Below are positions 1 to 9,501 of a stretch of DNA of 26,848 nucleotides, piece after piece. Both the position numbers and the translations under genes were made by a program. The notes under the pieces were generated by a model. That model searched no databases and was not told the origin of the DNA. It saw nothing but the letters and a program-made list of their open reading frames with translations. Source of the stretch: Brachionus koreanus. Lineage: Eukaryota > Rotifera > Eurotatoria > Ploima > Brachionidae. The stretch spans positions 1-26,848 of the forward strand of contig PJRA01000241.1 of assembly GCA_016987375.1 (NCBI GenBank). Direction: 5' to 3'. Position 1 is the first letter of the stretch; each line of letters starts with the position of its first letter.

Positions 1-393
1 ATAGATTGGACAATGTCTGTAGAAACAAAAAAAACGAAAAGTCTACTATAGCGGGATTACATTAGTCTTCCTGCTTTGTCAGTTTAGTTAAACTAAACTT
101 GACCGTAAAATATTAACTTTTATTAAAATTATTATTATGAGGTAGACTTCTTAATCAATGCGTCAGATTACGTCAAATATAAATTTAAATTTTTTAAATT
201 AGAAGGTTATATTTACAAATTAATTTAGTTTAGTTTAGTTTAGTTTATTGAATAAATATAATATGAATGGCACAATTGATGACATAGACCGTTTTTTACA
301 TTATTATGTTTATGAATTATTTATGTATATATTTTTTTATTTGTATTAAATGATTAAATAAATAAGAAGAATAAAACGGTTGGTCCTGGTTTG
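1..393. other. Gene-free AT-rich sequence with short TTTAG repeat
   Basis: No coding frame was recognised. It includes a short tandem run of TTTAG units at about 224-247, and a related TTTAG/CTAAA inverted motif near 86-99. The stretch 604-1263 likewise shows nothing recognisable beyond AT-rich spacer and the 3' flank of the transporter gene. Confidence 0.6.
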
Positions 394-603
394 CTAACGC
401 TTTGGTTCTTTAATTTCTAAGCATAGGCCTCTCAAAATGCTTTTTGTTTCTATATTTTCTTCTTTGTCTTCTTTCGTCAATTTGTTTTTCTCTTCTATCC
501 TATGTAATACATTGTTCTTTAAGATGTAAACAAATATGGTCTGGAAAGCTGTAGTGCAAGATTTTCGTTCTGATTCGCAATAGTGTGTTTGAATTGAAAT
601 TGA
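394..603 (-). CDS. Possible terminal exon or gene fragment, unknown protein
   Basis: An open minus-strand frame of 69 codons ends in TAG at 394. It has no ATG, so it could only be a 3' exon or a fragment. The last 40 codons are Lys/Glu-rich and lack the poly-Phe/Asn bias of random AT-rich frames; they include KNKLTKEDKEENIETK. A splice-acceptor-like TTAAAG precedes position 516, which would make 516-394 a phase-0 last exon. No family is recognised and no upstream exon was found. It may be a decayed gene or a transposon fragment. Confidence 0.28.
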   Translation of the reverse strand, partial: SISIQTHYCESERKSCTTAFQTIFVYILKNNVLHRIEEKNKLTKEDKEENIETKSILRGLCLEIKEPKR

Positions 604-1263
604 TTATGATAATTAGAAGTTGAACAGGCAAATATATGTTGCTACTTTTGGAAGCAATCAATAAAAGATGCTCATACTTTTTTTTCGTACAGATTTGACC
701 CTAGATATTAAAAGAAAAATTTGTTAAATTAAGGAACAAAAAGGTAATAAAATATTCTTTTATGCGACATTATTTTAATTTTTTATCAATTCCAGACTAT
801 CAAGTTACTCAGAAATTTAATCAATATAAAATTCACATGCCATCTAAAAAAGATTTTTAGAATAGAGAATCATATATTTTTGGTTTTGTTTCTCATTTAT
901 TTTGAGTATTAAGCCAAAAGGTCTTTTAACTCCAAGTGCCAATCGATACAATTCATTTGATTGAATAATTATTTAGATTTAAAAACTTTAAATTTTAGTT
1001 AATTTTTTATTTAATTAAATTTAATTGTTAATTTTAATAAATTATTAACAATTCGATTCGATTTTTTCTCCTAAAAAAACTATGAGATTTTAAAAAATCA
1101 TTATCAAAAAATCAAGTAAATTTAAGAAAAAATGATGGACATAATTTTTGGAAAAAATAAGACTTCTTAACGAAATTAATAAACCAAAAGGTTCTATTCT
1201 ATTTTTTTTTAAATTGATTGAAATTGAATAACATGCCTTGTAGGTAAAATTAAAAACAATTAT

Positions 1264-4200
1264 TTAGACTTTAGAATTGGCAATTTCATTTAGCTCAGTT
1301 GAATTATTACGAGTGATATTCTTGCTAGGTACTTCAACAATTTTTCCCAATTTGTTCTCATATATTAACAACGCTTGATCGACACTTGATTTTTTATCAT
1401 TATTGTAATATTTATTATGGTCATCTTGTTCGATATCATGGACGCTATTTACTGTATCATAAGATCCTTGATACAAACTACTGTTTGAACCGTCATCTTT
1501 CCTATTACTATTGTTTTGATTGCCTCTTGGATCTGTGGGAACATGGCCAGCATCAGAAATATGCGAGTCATTAGCCGATGAAACTGCAACAGCAGCTCTT
1601 TGATTTCCTCCTTTAATCAAAGTTAAACGAATAAATTATTTTGATTTTATTCATAAAAAAATTACCATCAATTTGAGTATAATTGTATTTTTTTTCCTGA
1701 TTTTTACGTCTCTCGCAAGCGTATTTTACCTTTCGACTTCTCAAAATTTTGCTAATCGGAGTTGGCATAGCCTCAATTTGCAAAATGCTTCTTGGCAATG
1801 GAAAGGTTTTTGTCTCAGGCAAAAAAAGAGTCATACTGCCGAAAAAAAGAGTCAATAAACAATAGCATAATTGAGCTTTTTCGGATGTATAAGCTAGCAA
1901 GTCAGGTGAAGCAATTGCACTTCCGATCATCTTCATTGCAAAACACAAGCCAATTCCTTGACACCTAAGACTTGTTGGAAATAATTCTGCAGTAATCAAT
2001 AGCAAGAAAATGAATGCGAATTGAGCCGAAAATTTACAAAGATAATAAAGGACATTTAAAGTAACCAATGAGTCATTATCTTGATCACCATTTAAACTGA
2101 TAATTAAAAATCCTAGCAAGCAAACTTCAATGACAAGATAAGCTAAAAATATCATCCAACGTCGTCCAATTCTTTAGAGAATTACTTTTATAAAAATATG
2201 ATTAAATTGTAAAATCTTTTACTTAAAAACAGCAAGAACTGCAGCTAGAATACTGGCGACCATTATGGTCAATGTTGACATTGCGTCATGAGTATAAATG
2301 TCCATTTCTGATTTATCCTTAACAACTTCAATCGATTCAGTAATTCCATTAGTGAACCTTAAAGAATAAAAATTATTGATTTATTTTTTAATTAATTTTT
2401 TTTTTATTTACCAAAGACCAAACAAAATCAGCACATAAACAAACATAGTTGGAGAATAGATAAAATCAAATGGTCTATAAATGGTATTAGTGCTTCGATA
2501 AGATTCTCCTTTAAGCGAATTCAAAAATCTTCTGAATTTTGAATTGTTTAATTTTTTTTTCTGAATTTCGGCCATGTCAACTTGTGGATACTTTTTGCCC
2601 AATGCATCAAGATCTTGTAGTCTTAAAAGCGGCAAAATGTCCACTTGAGTGGCCTTGCTGTGCTTTGCATGCAAAAAATCTTTGGCCTCTTTGAATTTGC
2701 TTTCAAACAAAATGCCATTACGCTTGGCTAACTTGGTCAATACTTGAATGGCTTTGTCATACTCTTTGTGGGCCAAATACCAAAAAATTGATTCGAAAGC
2801 AATCCAGTTCAATGCTGCAGTGAGTAAGATTGGAGAGGTGACAAATATTTGCAGCAATTTCCATGATTTAAAGCTTTTAGCCAACCAAGGCAAAAGAAGT
2901 TGGAAAAAACAAACGACAACGTGGAAAAAAACTCCGTAAAATGTTCGAAAACTTATGGGAAACATTTCAATGATTGCAGGCAAAAATGAAGCCTGGACAC
3001 CTCCGATAAAAAGACCAATGAAAAATTCAAAGAATACATAGGATATAAAATCGTGTCCGACTAGCTGAAATACAGACATTACGCCTGTAGACCAAATGCA
3101 TGCCAAAATTATCATTTTTCGTCCACCTCGGTCTGAAGTAAATCCCAGTAAAGAACTTCCAATTATAAAGCCAAGATAATGAGAAAATCTGGGAACTTTG
3201 GTAAAATTTTGCAAATCACACAAAATGTCGTATTCAGTTGCCACAGTTTCGCCATATTCTAATGAGTAATTTAGTTTAAATTCTATTGATCCATTGTCAA
3301 TCAAATATTTTCCTTTTCCAGCCAAGCGCTGAATTACTGAATGGTTTTGGTATGTTGAATTTTCTGTTTTGGAGTAATTGCAACTTACATCTGATGGTTG
3401 TAGCACTAAAATATTAAATATTTTTATAAATTTTATTTCTAAAAAAATTTTTCAGAAATTAAAATCTTAATACTTGTATATCAAATTATTGTTAATATTT
3501 TCAAATAATAATTTAGCCCAAATCTTTTAACAATAAATTTAATATTTTCAATCAATTAATTAATTAATTAATAAAATTAAATATTAATTAAAATTTTTAA
3601 AAAATGCCTTCATTTAATGTAAAATAGAATAGAAGTTTTTTACTCATGTAAAGAATATTTCCAATAACCCTAACCCAGTATTGCTTGTTTTAAAATCATG
3701 ATTTGGAAAGCGATAAACATTATAATTTTGTAGTTCATGGAGTTGAAGATCACGAAAAGAAGAAATAGCAGGCTAAAATAGTTTAAAAATAGTTTTATTG
3801 AAAAAAAATATTAAATATAATATTAAAAACATTATTCTAAATGATTTAAATGATCGATTTTTATTTGAATAAAAATTTTTTTTAATAAATAATAATTCAT
3901 TTAATAGATTTATTTTTATTTAAATTATTTATTTTATTTTATGATTAGGTAATTTTTTACATAACCCAAAATTAGAATTAAATCTTATTTATTTATTTTT
4001 CTCATAAAAAATACGACTAAACATTGGTAAAATTAAAAAATTTTTTCTCTGTTCTTTTCTATTAGTAACGATTTTATTTTTAATAAATCTTAAATAATTT
4101 TTTAACTAACTTTAAATTTAATAATTAATGATTGTTTTTAACACTAGAATGCCCGAGGAGTTTTTTAGACCCAATTTTTAAAGAAATGTAATTTAAATAT

Positions 4201-5095
4201 TTTTTGATAGAAATAAAATTATATAAAATGGCTTTTAAAAAAATATCATTGTGTTTTTAATTCTTAAAAAATTTTAATTAATATTCAGAAAGAATATTTA
4301 ATTTGTCTACTGAACTAAACTTTTTTATTAAAAATCAGCTGGGATTTCTAATGTTAGTTTTATTCAAAAATGTTTAGCTATTAAATCAATAAATTTCTTA
4401 TGTTTTTTTTTTAGAATCAGAAATAATTATTTTGGTATTTTGGTATTTTTATTTCATTTATTAGGCATCAGGCTTGATAAAAATATAAAAATTTACATTA
4501 AAAAATATTTTGTTAATTCAAAGTCAATTGTCCCAAGTTTAAATCTTTAATATCTCAATTGACTTGTTACAATTTTAAAAATTTTTAATAAACTTAGCCC
4601 TTAAACTTAGAATATTTTTTAAGCATTTGAATTTTCAAATAGTTTCACCCTGCCTTTACTATTTATCGAAATAATTAGAATCAAAAAAGCACAGGTTTAG
4701 TACAAACTAAAGTTTATACTTCTAAGCATATTTGTTAAAGCTATGAAATCTTTAAATTTGTTTATTACATTAACTTAATAAATTTAAGAAAACGCTTTAG
4801 TTTAGAAATAAAAAAAATATTTAGATATTAGCAATAGAGCTTAAAAACTTAGGTGCTTTGATTAGAAGTGATTTTTTATTTAAATTATTTTTTGATTTTA
4901 AACTTAAAAGACTAAACACAAAAAAATAAGTGATTTACGTGTATAATCATGAAGATTATGAATCCATCCGGCTATAATAGCATAAGCGAAGATGAGAGAG
5001 CAGTAAGTGATTAGCTGCCATTTTCCAATAAGACCATTGAATGAACCCTTCAAAGCATTGTCTGTATCAAATATTCGCTTGTTAACTACAGCCAT
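1264..5095 (-). CDS. SLC22-type organic ion transporter (MFS), five exons, 712 aa
   Basis: Exons on the minus strand are 5095-4939, 3405-2412, 2357-2223, 2171-1666 and 1610-1264. Every junction is GT...AG and the joined 2139 nt stay in frame from ATG to TAA, giving 712 residues. The SLC22 layout is clear. There is one helix at about 26-45, then a long extracellular loop with five N-glycosylation sequons (N62, N68, N73, N98, N119) ending in an EYDILC motif. The MFS loop signature GFTSDRGGRK is at 140-149, ELFPTSLRCQGIG at 491-503, and LPETKTF closes the last helix near 547-552. SLC22 proteins are plasma-membrane carriers of organic cations, anions or zwitterions; the substrate cannot be told here. 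The usual ESPxW motif after helix 6 reads ESIFWY. The tail after LPET is about 160 residues, hydrophilic and Asn/Asp-rich, much longer than in typical family members. Intron 1 is 1533 nt; the others are 51-55 nt. Confidence 0.93.
3644..3772 (-). other. Exon-like segment inside intron 1 of the SLC22 gene
   Basis: On the minus strand an acceptor-like ACTATTTTAG is followed at 3772 by 42 codons with balanced composition, including FRDLQLHELQNYNVYRFPNH, ending in TGA at 3644. The frame is phase 0, whereas the flanking transporter exons join in phase 1. Inserting it between them would hit a stop, so it is not a simple cassette exon. It could be the last exon of an unseen transcript, a poison exon, or chance. 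The family is not recognised. Confidence 0.3.
4138..4357. mobile_element. TTAA-flanked miniature inverted-repeat element, copy 1
   Basis: The left edge reads TTAA then CACTAGAATGCCC. The right edge, reverse-complemented, reads CTAA then CATTAGAAATCCCAGC. The reverse complement of this 220 bp unit aligns along its whole length with 13939-14153, sharing CAGCTGATTTTTAATAAAA near one end and GGGTCT plus TCTAGTGTTAA or its equivalent at the other. The TTAA target is intact on the left and TTAG on the right, presumably mutated. TTAA targets are typical of the piggyBac superfamily. There is no coding content. It sits in intron 1 of the transporter gene. Confidence 0.75.
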
Positions 5096-6512
5096 TTAAA
5101 TTATAAGCAAAAATTGTTCGATTAGTTTTATTGTTTTAATAAAACACACGGGTATCAGAGAACGAATTTATCTAAGCAAAATCTATTTATCTAGACTTGA
5201 GAATAAAAAAAATAAGCATAAATTGGAAGGCAGTCGGAAAATGAATTATTCAGCATAATTCTTTTTTTCTGGAATTTATTTAACTTTCTAAGTAAAACAG
5301 AGACTGTAAAATTTAAATGTGATTTCAATTTTTTCAAAGCTTTAGCAATGAGTTTAGACTAAAATTAAACGAATCTTTCACTTTATTACTTAATGCTAAA
5401 AGCATGATACCAGCATCTAAATAATGAATTTTTTTTCTCCTAGTTAAGTCTAATATGATCAATAAAAAAAAAACACTCTTCCTTGTCTTTAATAAAATGT
5501 TGATTTAATTCTCAATTAGCGCATTTGAAATTTCGATATAATTTTGTTTATGAAAAAAATATTATTAAAAAGAATTAAAAATCCATGCATACAAGTATAT
5601 AAGTATGGCCTTTATATAAAACATAAAGCCAGCATAAATTTTTTTCTAAACTGTGTTTACGTTTATGCAGTGATTATAATGAAAATAAAAAAAATATAAT
5701 AGTTTTAAATTTTTCTCAAGCGTTAAATAGACTACAGTTTTTTAGAGTAAGGTTTTTTTTCTCATGTAAAATTGCGAAATACTGACTCAAGAGCTCGTTA
5801 CACCTGATGTTCAATTTTAATGCCAAATAATACTTTATTTAAATTATAATTTTAAAAATTTATATGAAATCTTTAATAATTTTCTCAAAAAGAATCAATC
5901 TCAACTATCAAAAAGCAATTGAGTTTTTTTGCTATTTCAAATACAGTCATTAAATACGACCAGTAAATTTTGATTTATTTGATGACAGAAATTTAAAAAA
6001 AAAGCTTTCATTTAGCTAAATTTAATTTTTTTTAAATTTTAAATATTTATATTTTGAATCAGAAATAATTTCTGATTTTTTTTTTAATTATTAGCAAAAA
6101 AAATTCCAAAAATTAACATCATATAATTTTCTTAAATCATCAAGAAATTTTTCCTTTAACATAAAACTAACTTGATTTTAAGACATAAACAATATACCTT
6201 CATATTATGATTTTATTTTTGAGTATTATTTTATTATAGAAGTTAATTTTAGACCAAATACTCGTATTGTTATTGCTAAAATAATTTTTCTCTACATAAA
6301 AAATGTTCATGCTAATATATATTTTATGCTAACAAAAAAATATTCAGTTTTGATATTAATTAAATCTTTAAAAATGGAAGAAAAATCGTATGATTAAATT
6401 TCCGAAATGGTTTCAAGTTTTAAAATTTAAATCTTTTTCAACTAAAAGCATTTGATTTTTTCAGTCAAATCAATTGAAAACTCTTCTTTTTTTGATTTAG
6501 AAATTAAAGAAA
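5096..6512. other. Gene-free spacer between divergent genes
   Basis: This separates the minus-strand transporter start at 5095 from the plus-strand ATG at 6513, so it should hold both promoters. No coding frame, RNA gene or clear TATA/initiator arrangement can be supported in this homogeneous AT-rich sequence. Just before 6513, TTTTTTTGATTTAG looks like a splice acceptor 12 nt ahead of the ATG, which suggests a 5'-UTR intron or a trans-splice site. Confidence 0.5.
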
Positions 6513-6743
6513 ATGATTTCATTATCAAATAACAAATTTGTTAATTATCTAAAATGGCTCTACATGCAGTATTTGTTGAATACAGCATTATACATGCTTG
6601 AGCCATTCGAAGTAAAAATGTTCAACTTCACGCTGATAGCCATTTTAATCACGTGGACAGTGTCGGCCTATGTCTTCTTACCATCCCAATTGATGAGAAT
6701 TTTCCAATCCTTTACCAATGAGAATGTTACTGTTTTTATTTAG
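6513..6743 (+). CDS. Serine palmitoyltransferase small subunit, copy 1 (76 aa)
   Basis: Single exon, 76 residues, close to the 71-76 of the human ssSPT proteins. The hallmark is WLYMQYLLNTALYMLEP at 15-31, collinear with the core of SPTSSA, followed by a transmembrane segment at about 38-58 that ends in YVFLPSQ. These subunits sit in the ER membrane and bind the SPTLC1/SPTLC2 heterodimer. They stimulate condensation of serine with an acyl-CoA, the first step of sphingolipid synthesis. The residue before LEP, which sets acyl-CoA preference in mammals (Met28 in SPTSSA, Val25 in SPTSSB), is Met28 here; a palmitoyl-CoA preference is inferred. The usual Trp of LEPWE is Phe. A paralogue lies about 870 bp downstream on the same strand. 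Confidence 0.92.
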   Translation: MISLSNNKFVNYLKWLYMQYLLNTALYMLEPFEVKMFNFTLIAILITWTVSAYVFLPSQLMRIFQSFTNENVTVFI

Positions 6744-7319
6744 ATAAAGAGATATTTTGCCTATTTTGACTTTTTTATCTTTTTTTTTTAAATCTAAATA
6801 ATTAAATTTTTGTAATTTTGACTTGGAATAAATCTTTTTAAAAAGTTTTTTTCAAAATTAAGATTTTAGACTAATTAAAAATAAGTATTGCAAAGTTATA
6901 GTTTATGAATATTAGCAATAGAAAAAATTTTAAATTATCATCAACATATTTTCAAAATGAGGTTTCAATTTTTCTAATTGAAATGCAGTCATAACCTATT
7001 TATTTAAATTTTCTAAGCAAAATTAATGGCAAATGAATTTTTAATTTGAAACGATTTTGGCTATAAGACCAAAAAATGCAAATTATTATTGTAGTTTATA
7101 AAGCGAGAGATTTCAAAATTTCCATATAATGCTCTTATTTATTTTTGAATTATATATTATGTTGAGGTAACTAATAAACGACGAATTTTCTAAAAACCAA
7201 GCACGCATATACATATTTGATTGCTTTGTTAAAAAAAAAAATTTTAATTGCTAAAAATTCTAATCTTTCGAATTTTTTTTTATTTTTAATAAAATGGTTT
7301 ATTGAGATTTTGATTTAAG

Positions 7320-7519
7320 TGAGTGATAATGAGAAAATCGCGCAAGAAAATAATCAGACTGAGTCAGATCCAGTTGAGGACTTGCTAAGGCAACTGCATG
7401 GTCAGATTAAGTCAAGCGACTGGCTGAAAGAAAATAGTGCTCAAAAACTTGAGAATGAAAATCCAGAATTAATAAAAGCCTGGAAAGAAGCAATAGACTC
7501 GGAAAATTCACAAAAATAG
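7320..7519 (+). CDS. Orphan coding exon between the two ssSPT genes
   Basis: An acceptor-like TTTTGATTTAAG ends at 7319. It is followed by 65 complete codons of acidic, Gln/Glu/Lys-rich sequence ending in TAG, including DPVEDLLRQLHGQ and NPELIKAWKEAI. The composition is clearly coding and contains no Met, so the start lies upstream. The exon opens with TG in codon positions 2 and 3. A preceding exon ending in A would create ATG across the junction and give a complete 66-residue protein. No partnering donor in the right phase was found in 6744-7319. The stop lies 90 nt before the ATG of the next gene. Predicted helical and cytosolic; family not recognised. Confidence 0.6.
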
Positions 7520-7609
7520 TTTAATTTTTTTTATTTTAGATTGACTTATTTTGGGTCTAACCCAATTTTTTTAAAAGTTCTTAATTATTTGTTATTATTT
7601 TTAAAATAA

Positions 7610-7840
7610 ATGATGTTATCGGCAATTAAACGATTTATTAATTATATACGATGGCTGTATATGCAATACCTTCTTAATACGGCTCTCTATATGCTTGAGC
7701 CGCCAGAAATAAAACTTTTTAATTTCATTATTTTGGTTGTATTTGTGACTGCAGCTTACTCAACTTATGTTTTTTTGCCAAGTCAAATGATCCGCTTGTT
7801 TGAGTGGATAACTCAAAGCGATACATCAATCGAACTTTGA
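7610..7840 (+). CDS. Serine palmitoyltransferase small subunit, copy 2 (76 aa)
   Basis: A tandem paralogue of the gene at 6513, the same length and ungapped. WLYMQYLLNTALYMLEP is identical at 15-31. The transmembrane part has diverged but keeps YVFLPSQM near 62-69. Met28 is again the acyl-CoA-selectivity residue, as in SPTSSA. The residue after LEP, usually Trp, is Pro (LEPPE). The N-terminus has basic residues (K7, R8, R14) suited to the cytosolic face of the ER. The two copies differ strongly in codon use and tail, so the duplication is not recent and both look maintained by selection. Single exon, with no obvious acceptor directly before the ATG. Confidence 0.92.
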   Translation: MMLSAIKRFINYIRWLYMQYLLNTALYMLEPPEIKLFNFIILVVFVTAAYSTYVFLPSQMIRLFEWITQSDTSIEL

Positions 7841-8528
7841 TAATTTTGTTTTACAATTAATATTTATAGAAAATTATTTCTAAAAATTAATAATGAGCTT
7901 TTTTAAAACGCAACTGAGCGATTTTTCTAAGTGATCAATTTTTTACCAGAATTTTTAAATAAATAAATCTTTTAAAAATAAATTTTACTTTAAAATTTAG
8001 CCCTAAGCTAATTTTTTCTAATTTATACTTTTCATTTTTAATTTCAAGTTCGATCTAAATAATATTAAATTTTTTTGTGATAAAATTTAATGACTACGAA
8101 AAAATTCTACACAAAAATAATTGTATCATAATGATTTAACAAATAAAGAACAACAAAATTAAATCAATGCACTCATAAAAATTTTTAACTATTAAAAGGT
8201 GCCATTATTTTGACTTATATATTCATTGTAATTTTGCTCTTTAGTTTGATATTTATGGAGTTAGCTTGATAAAGGGATGACAGTGGAGCTAAATCAATGG
8301 ATGAGCTGAAGGAAGTCGTCTCAAATGTACCGATTGGGAAATAAAATTTATATATCTTTAAAAAATTTGAAATTTGAAAATGGAAGGTGAAAATGTGCTT
8401 TAAGTAAGAAGGGAACAAGGTTGGTTTTAAAAAATTTAAAATAATGGTGATTTGTTTTAAATAGTGGTGATACGAGCCTTCAGAGAAAAAAGCTTCAGAT
8501 AAACTAACCATTCTCAATCAGAATTTTC
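7841..8528. other. Spacer with one short exon-like piece
   Basis: Mostly AT-rich spacer after the second ssSPT gene. At about 8277-8345 on the plus strand, after an acceptor-like TTGATAAAG, there are 22 clean codons containing KSMDELKEVVSNVPIGK and ending in TAA. No matching upstream exon was found, so it is not annotated as a gene. The 100-residue minus-strand frame at 8215-8517 is low-complexity and is not supported. Confidence 0.35.
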
Positions 8529-8897
8529 TGCATACATCTGTTGAGAGCAACTCCAAGCTTAATACTTATCGAATAATCTTTAAACACAAAAATCGACAAT
8601 ATCTCCTAACCTTTTTTTGGTTACCAAAGCAAACTGAAATTTGATAATTGTTCCTCATGATTTGAAAGATTTCGATATGTGGATCTAAAATGATGGAATA
8701 TGTGGATATGTGGAATAGTGGTTCTATTTTTCGAAATTATAATAAGAGAAATAAATAGCTGGAAATAAATCAACCAGCTCAGTCAGTTGTAAAAAGAAGT
8801 CGCTTTGATAGAAAGATGATATTGTGTTTTTGCTGGAATTTCCATAGTGCTTTACACTTTGAGCTTGTTCTATAAATGCAGAATTTTATTCTGAACT
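8529..8897 (+). mobile_element. Mariner-family transposase remnant, copy 1
   Basis: Broken frames still read as mariner transposase in order: LHTSVESNSKLNT (HTH region), FWLPKQ (the WVPHEL equivalent), SIFRNYNKRNK, then AQSVVKRSRFDRKMILC and FCWNFHSALHFELVL, running into INAEFYSE after a one-base shift. This covers the paired-like domain through the first part of the DDD/E catalytic fold; the rest is missing. There are several stops and frameshifts, so it is inactive. It is homologous at the nucleotide level to 18869-19300 on the opposite strand. No terminal repeats were found. Confidence 0.8.
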
Positions 8898-9501
8898 TTT
8901 TTTTATTTATGAATTTAAAATAGTTAAAAAAAATAAAAGCAAAATTTTTAGCTCATTCTAATGTATGAATCACGATTTTGGAAATATGAATTATGATATA
9001 TTATATATATGGACCAAATAAGATTTCGGTTAGCTCAATTCATCCTTTGTTTAGATAGTTTTATGTAGATGAAAGTGCATTAGCATTATTACATAAGAAA
9101 AAAGGTTTTTTAACTATTTTTGATAATGAATAAATGCATATTTAAAAAATATCTATTATAAAATTGAATATTTTTGTTTTTTTTTTCTCTCTATTTTCGA
9201 AAATATTGACTGAAACATAGAAAAAACTGAATAATTTTTATATTAAAGACACTTTAGTCAAAAATTTCATTTTGTTTGTAGTTAACTTGAATAAAATATA
9301 TTTTTCTGCTTAAAATAAAATAAATTAATTTTATGCTTTAAAAAGTACTAATTAACAATGATAGTTGAACAAAAATGGTTGAAATATTCCAAAAATTTAA
9401 TTTTTTTTGAATAACAAAAAATAACTTAATTGAATATATTTTTAGTTTAAGAACAACTTTCAAATTATTTTTCAAGTAATTTTTGGAATTCATATCGAAA
9501 T
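8898..9501. other. Gene-free spacer upstream of the four-helix protein gene
   Basis: AT-rich, with no coding frame, RNA gene or repeat that I can support. It must include the promoter of the gene starting at 9502. Confidence 0.5.

Noticed and set aside
3666..3676. Telomere-like CCCTAACCC
   Set aside because: Only about two repeat units; no array.
8215..8517. 100-residue minus-strand ORF
   Set aside because: Low-complexity Phe/Ile/Lys/Ser composition typical of AT-rich noise, no motif, and partly overlapping a better short plus-strand coding-like piece.
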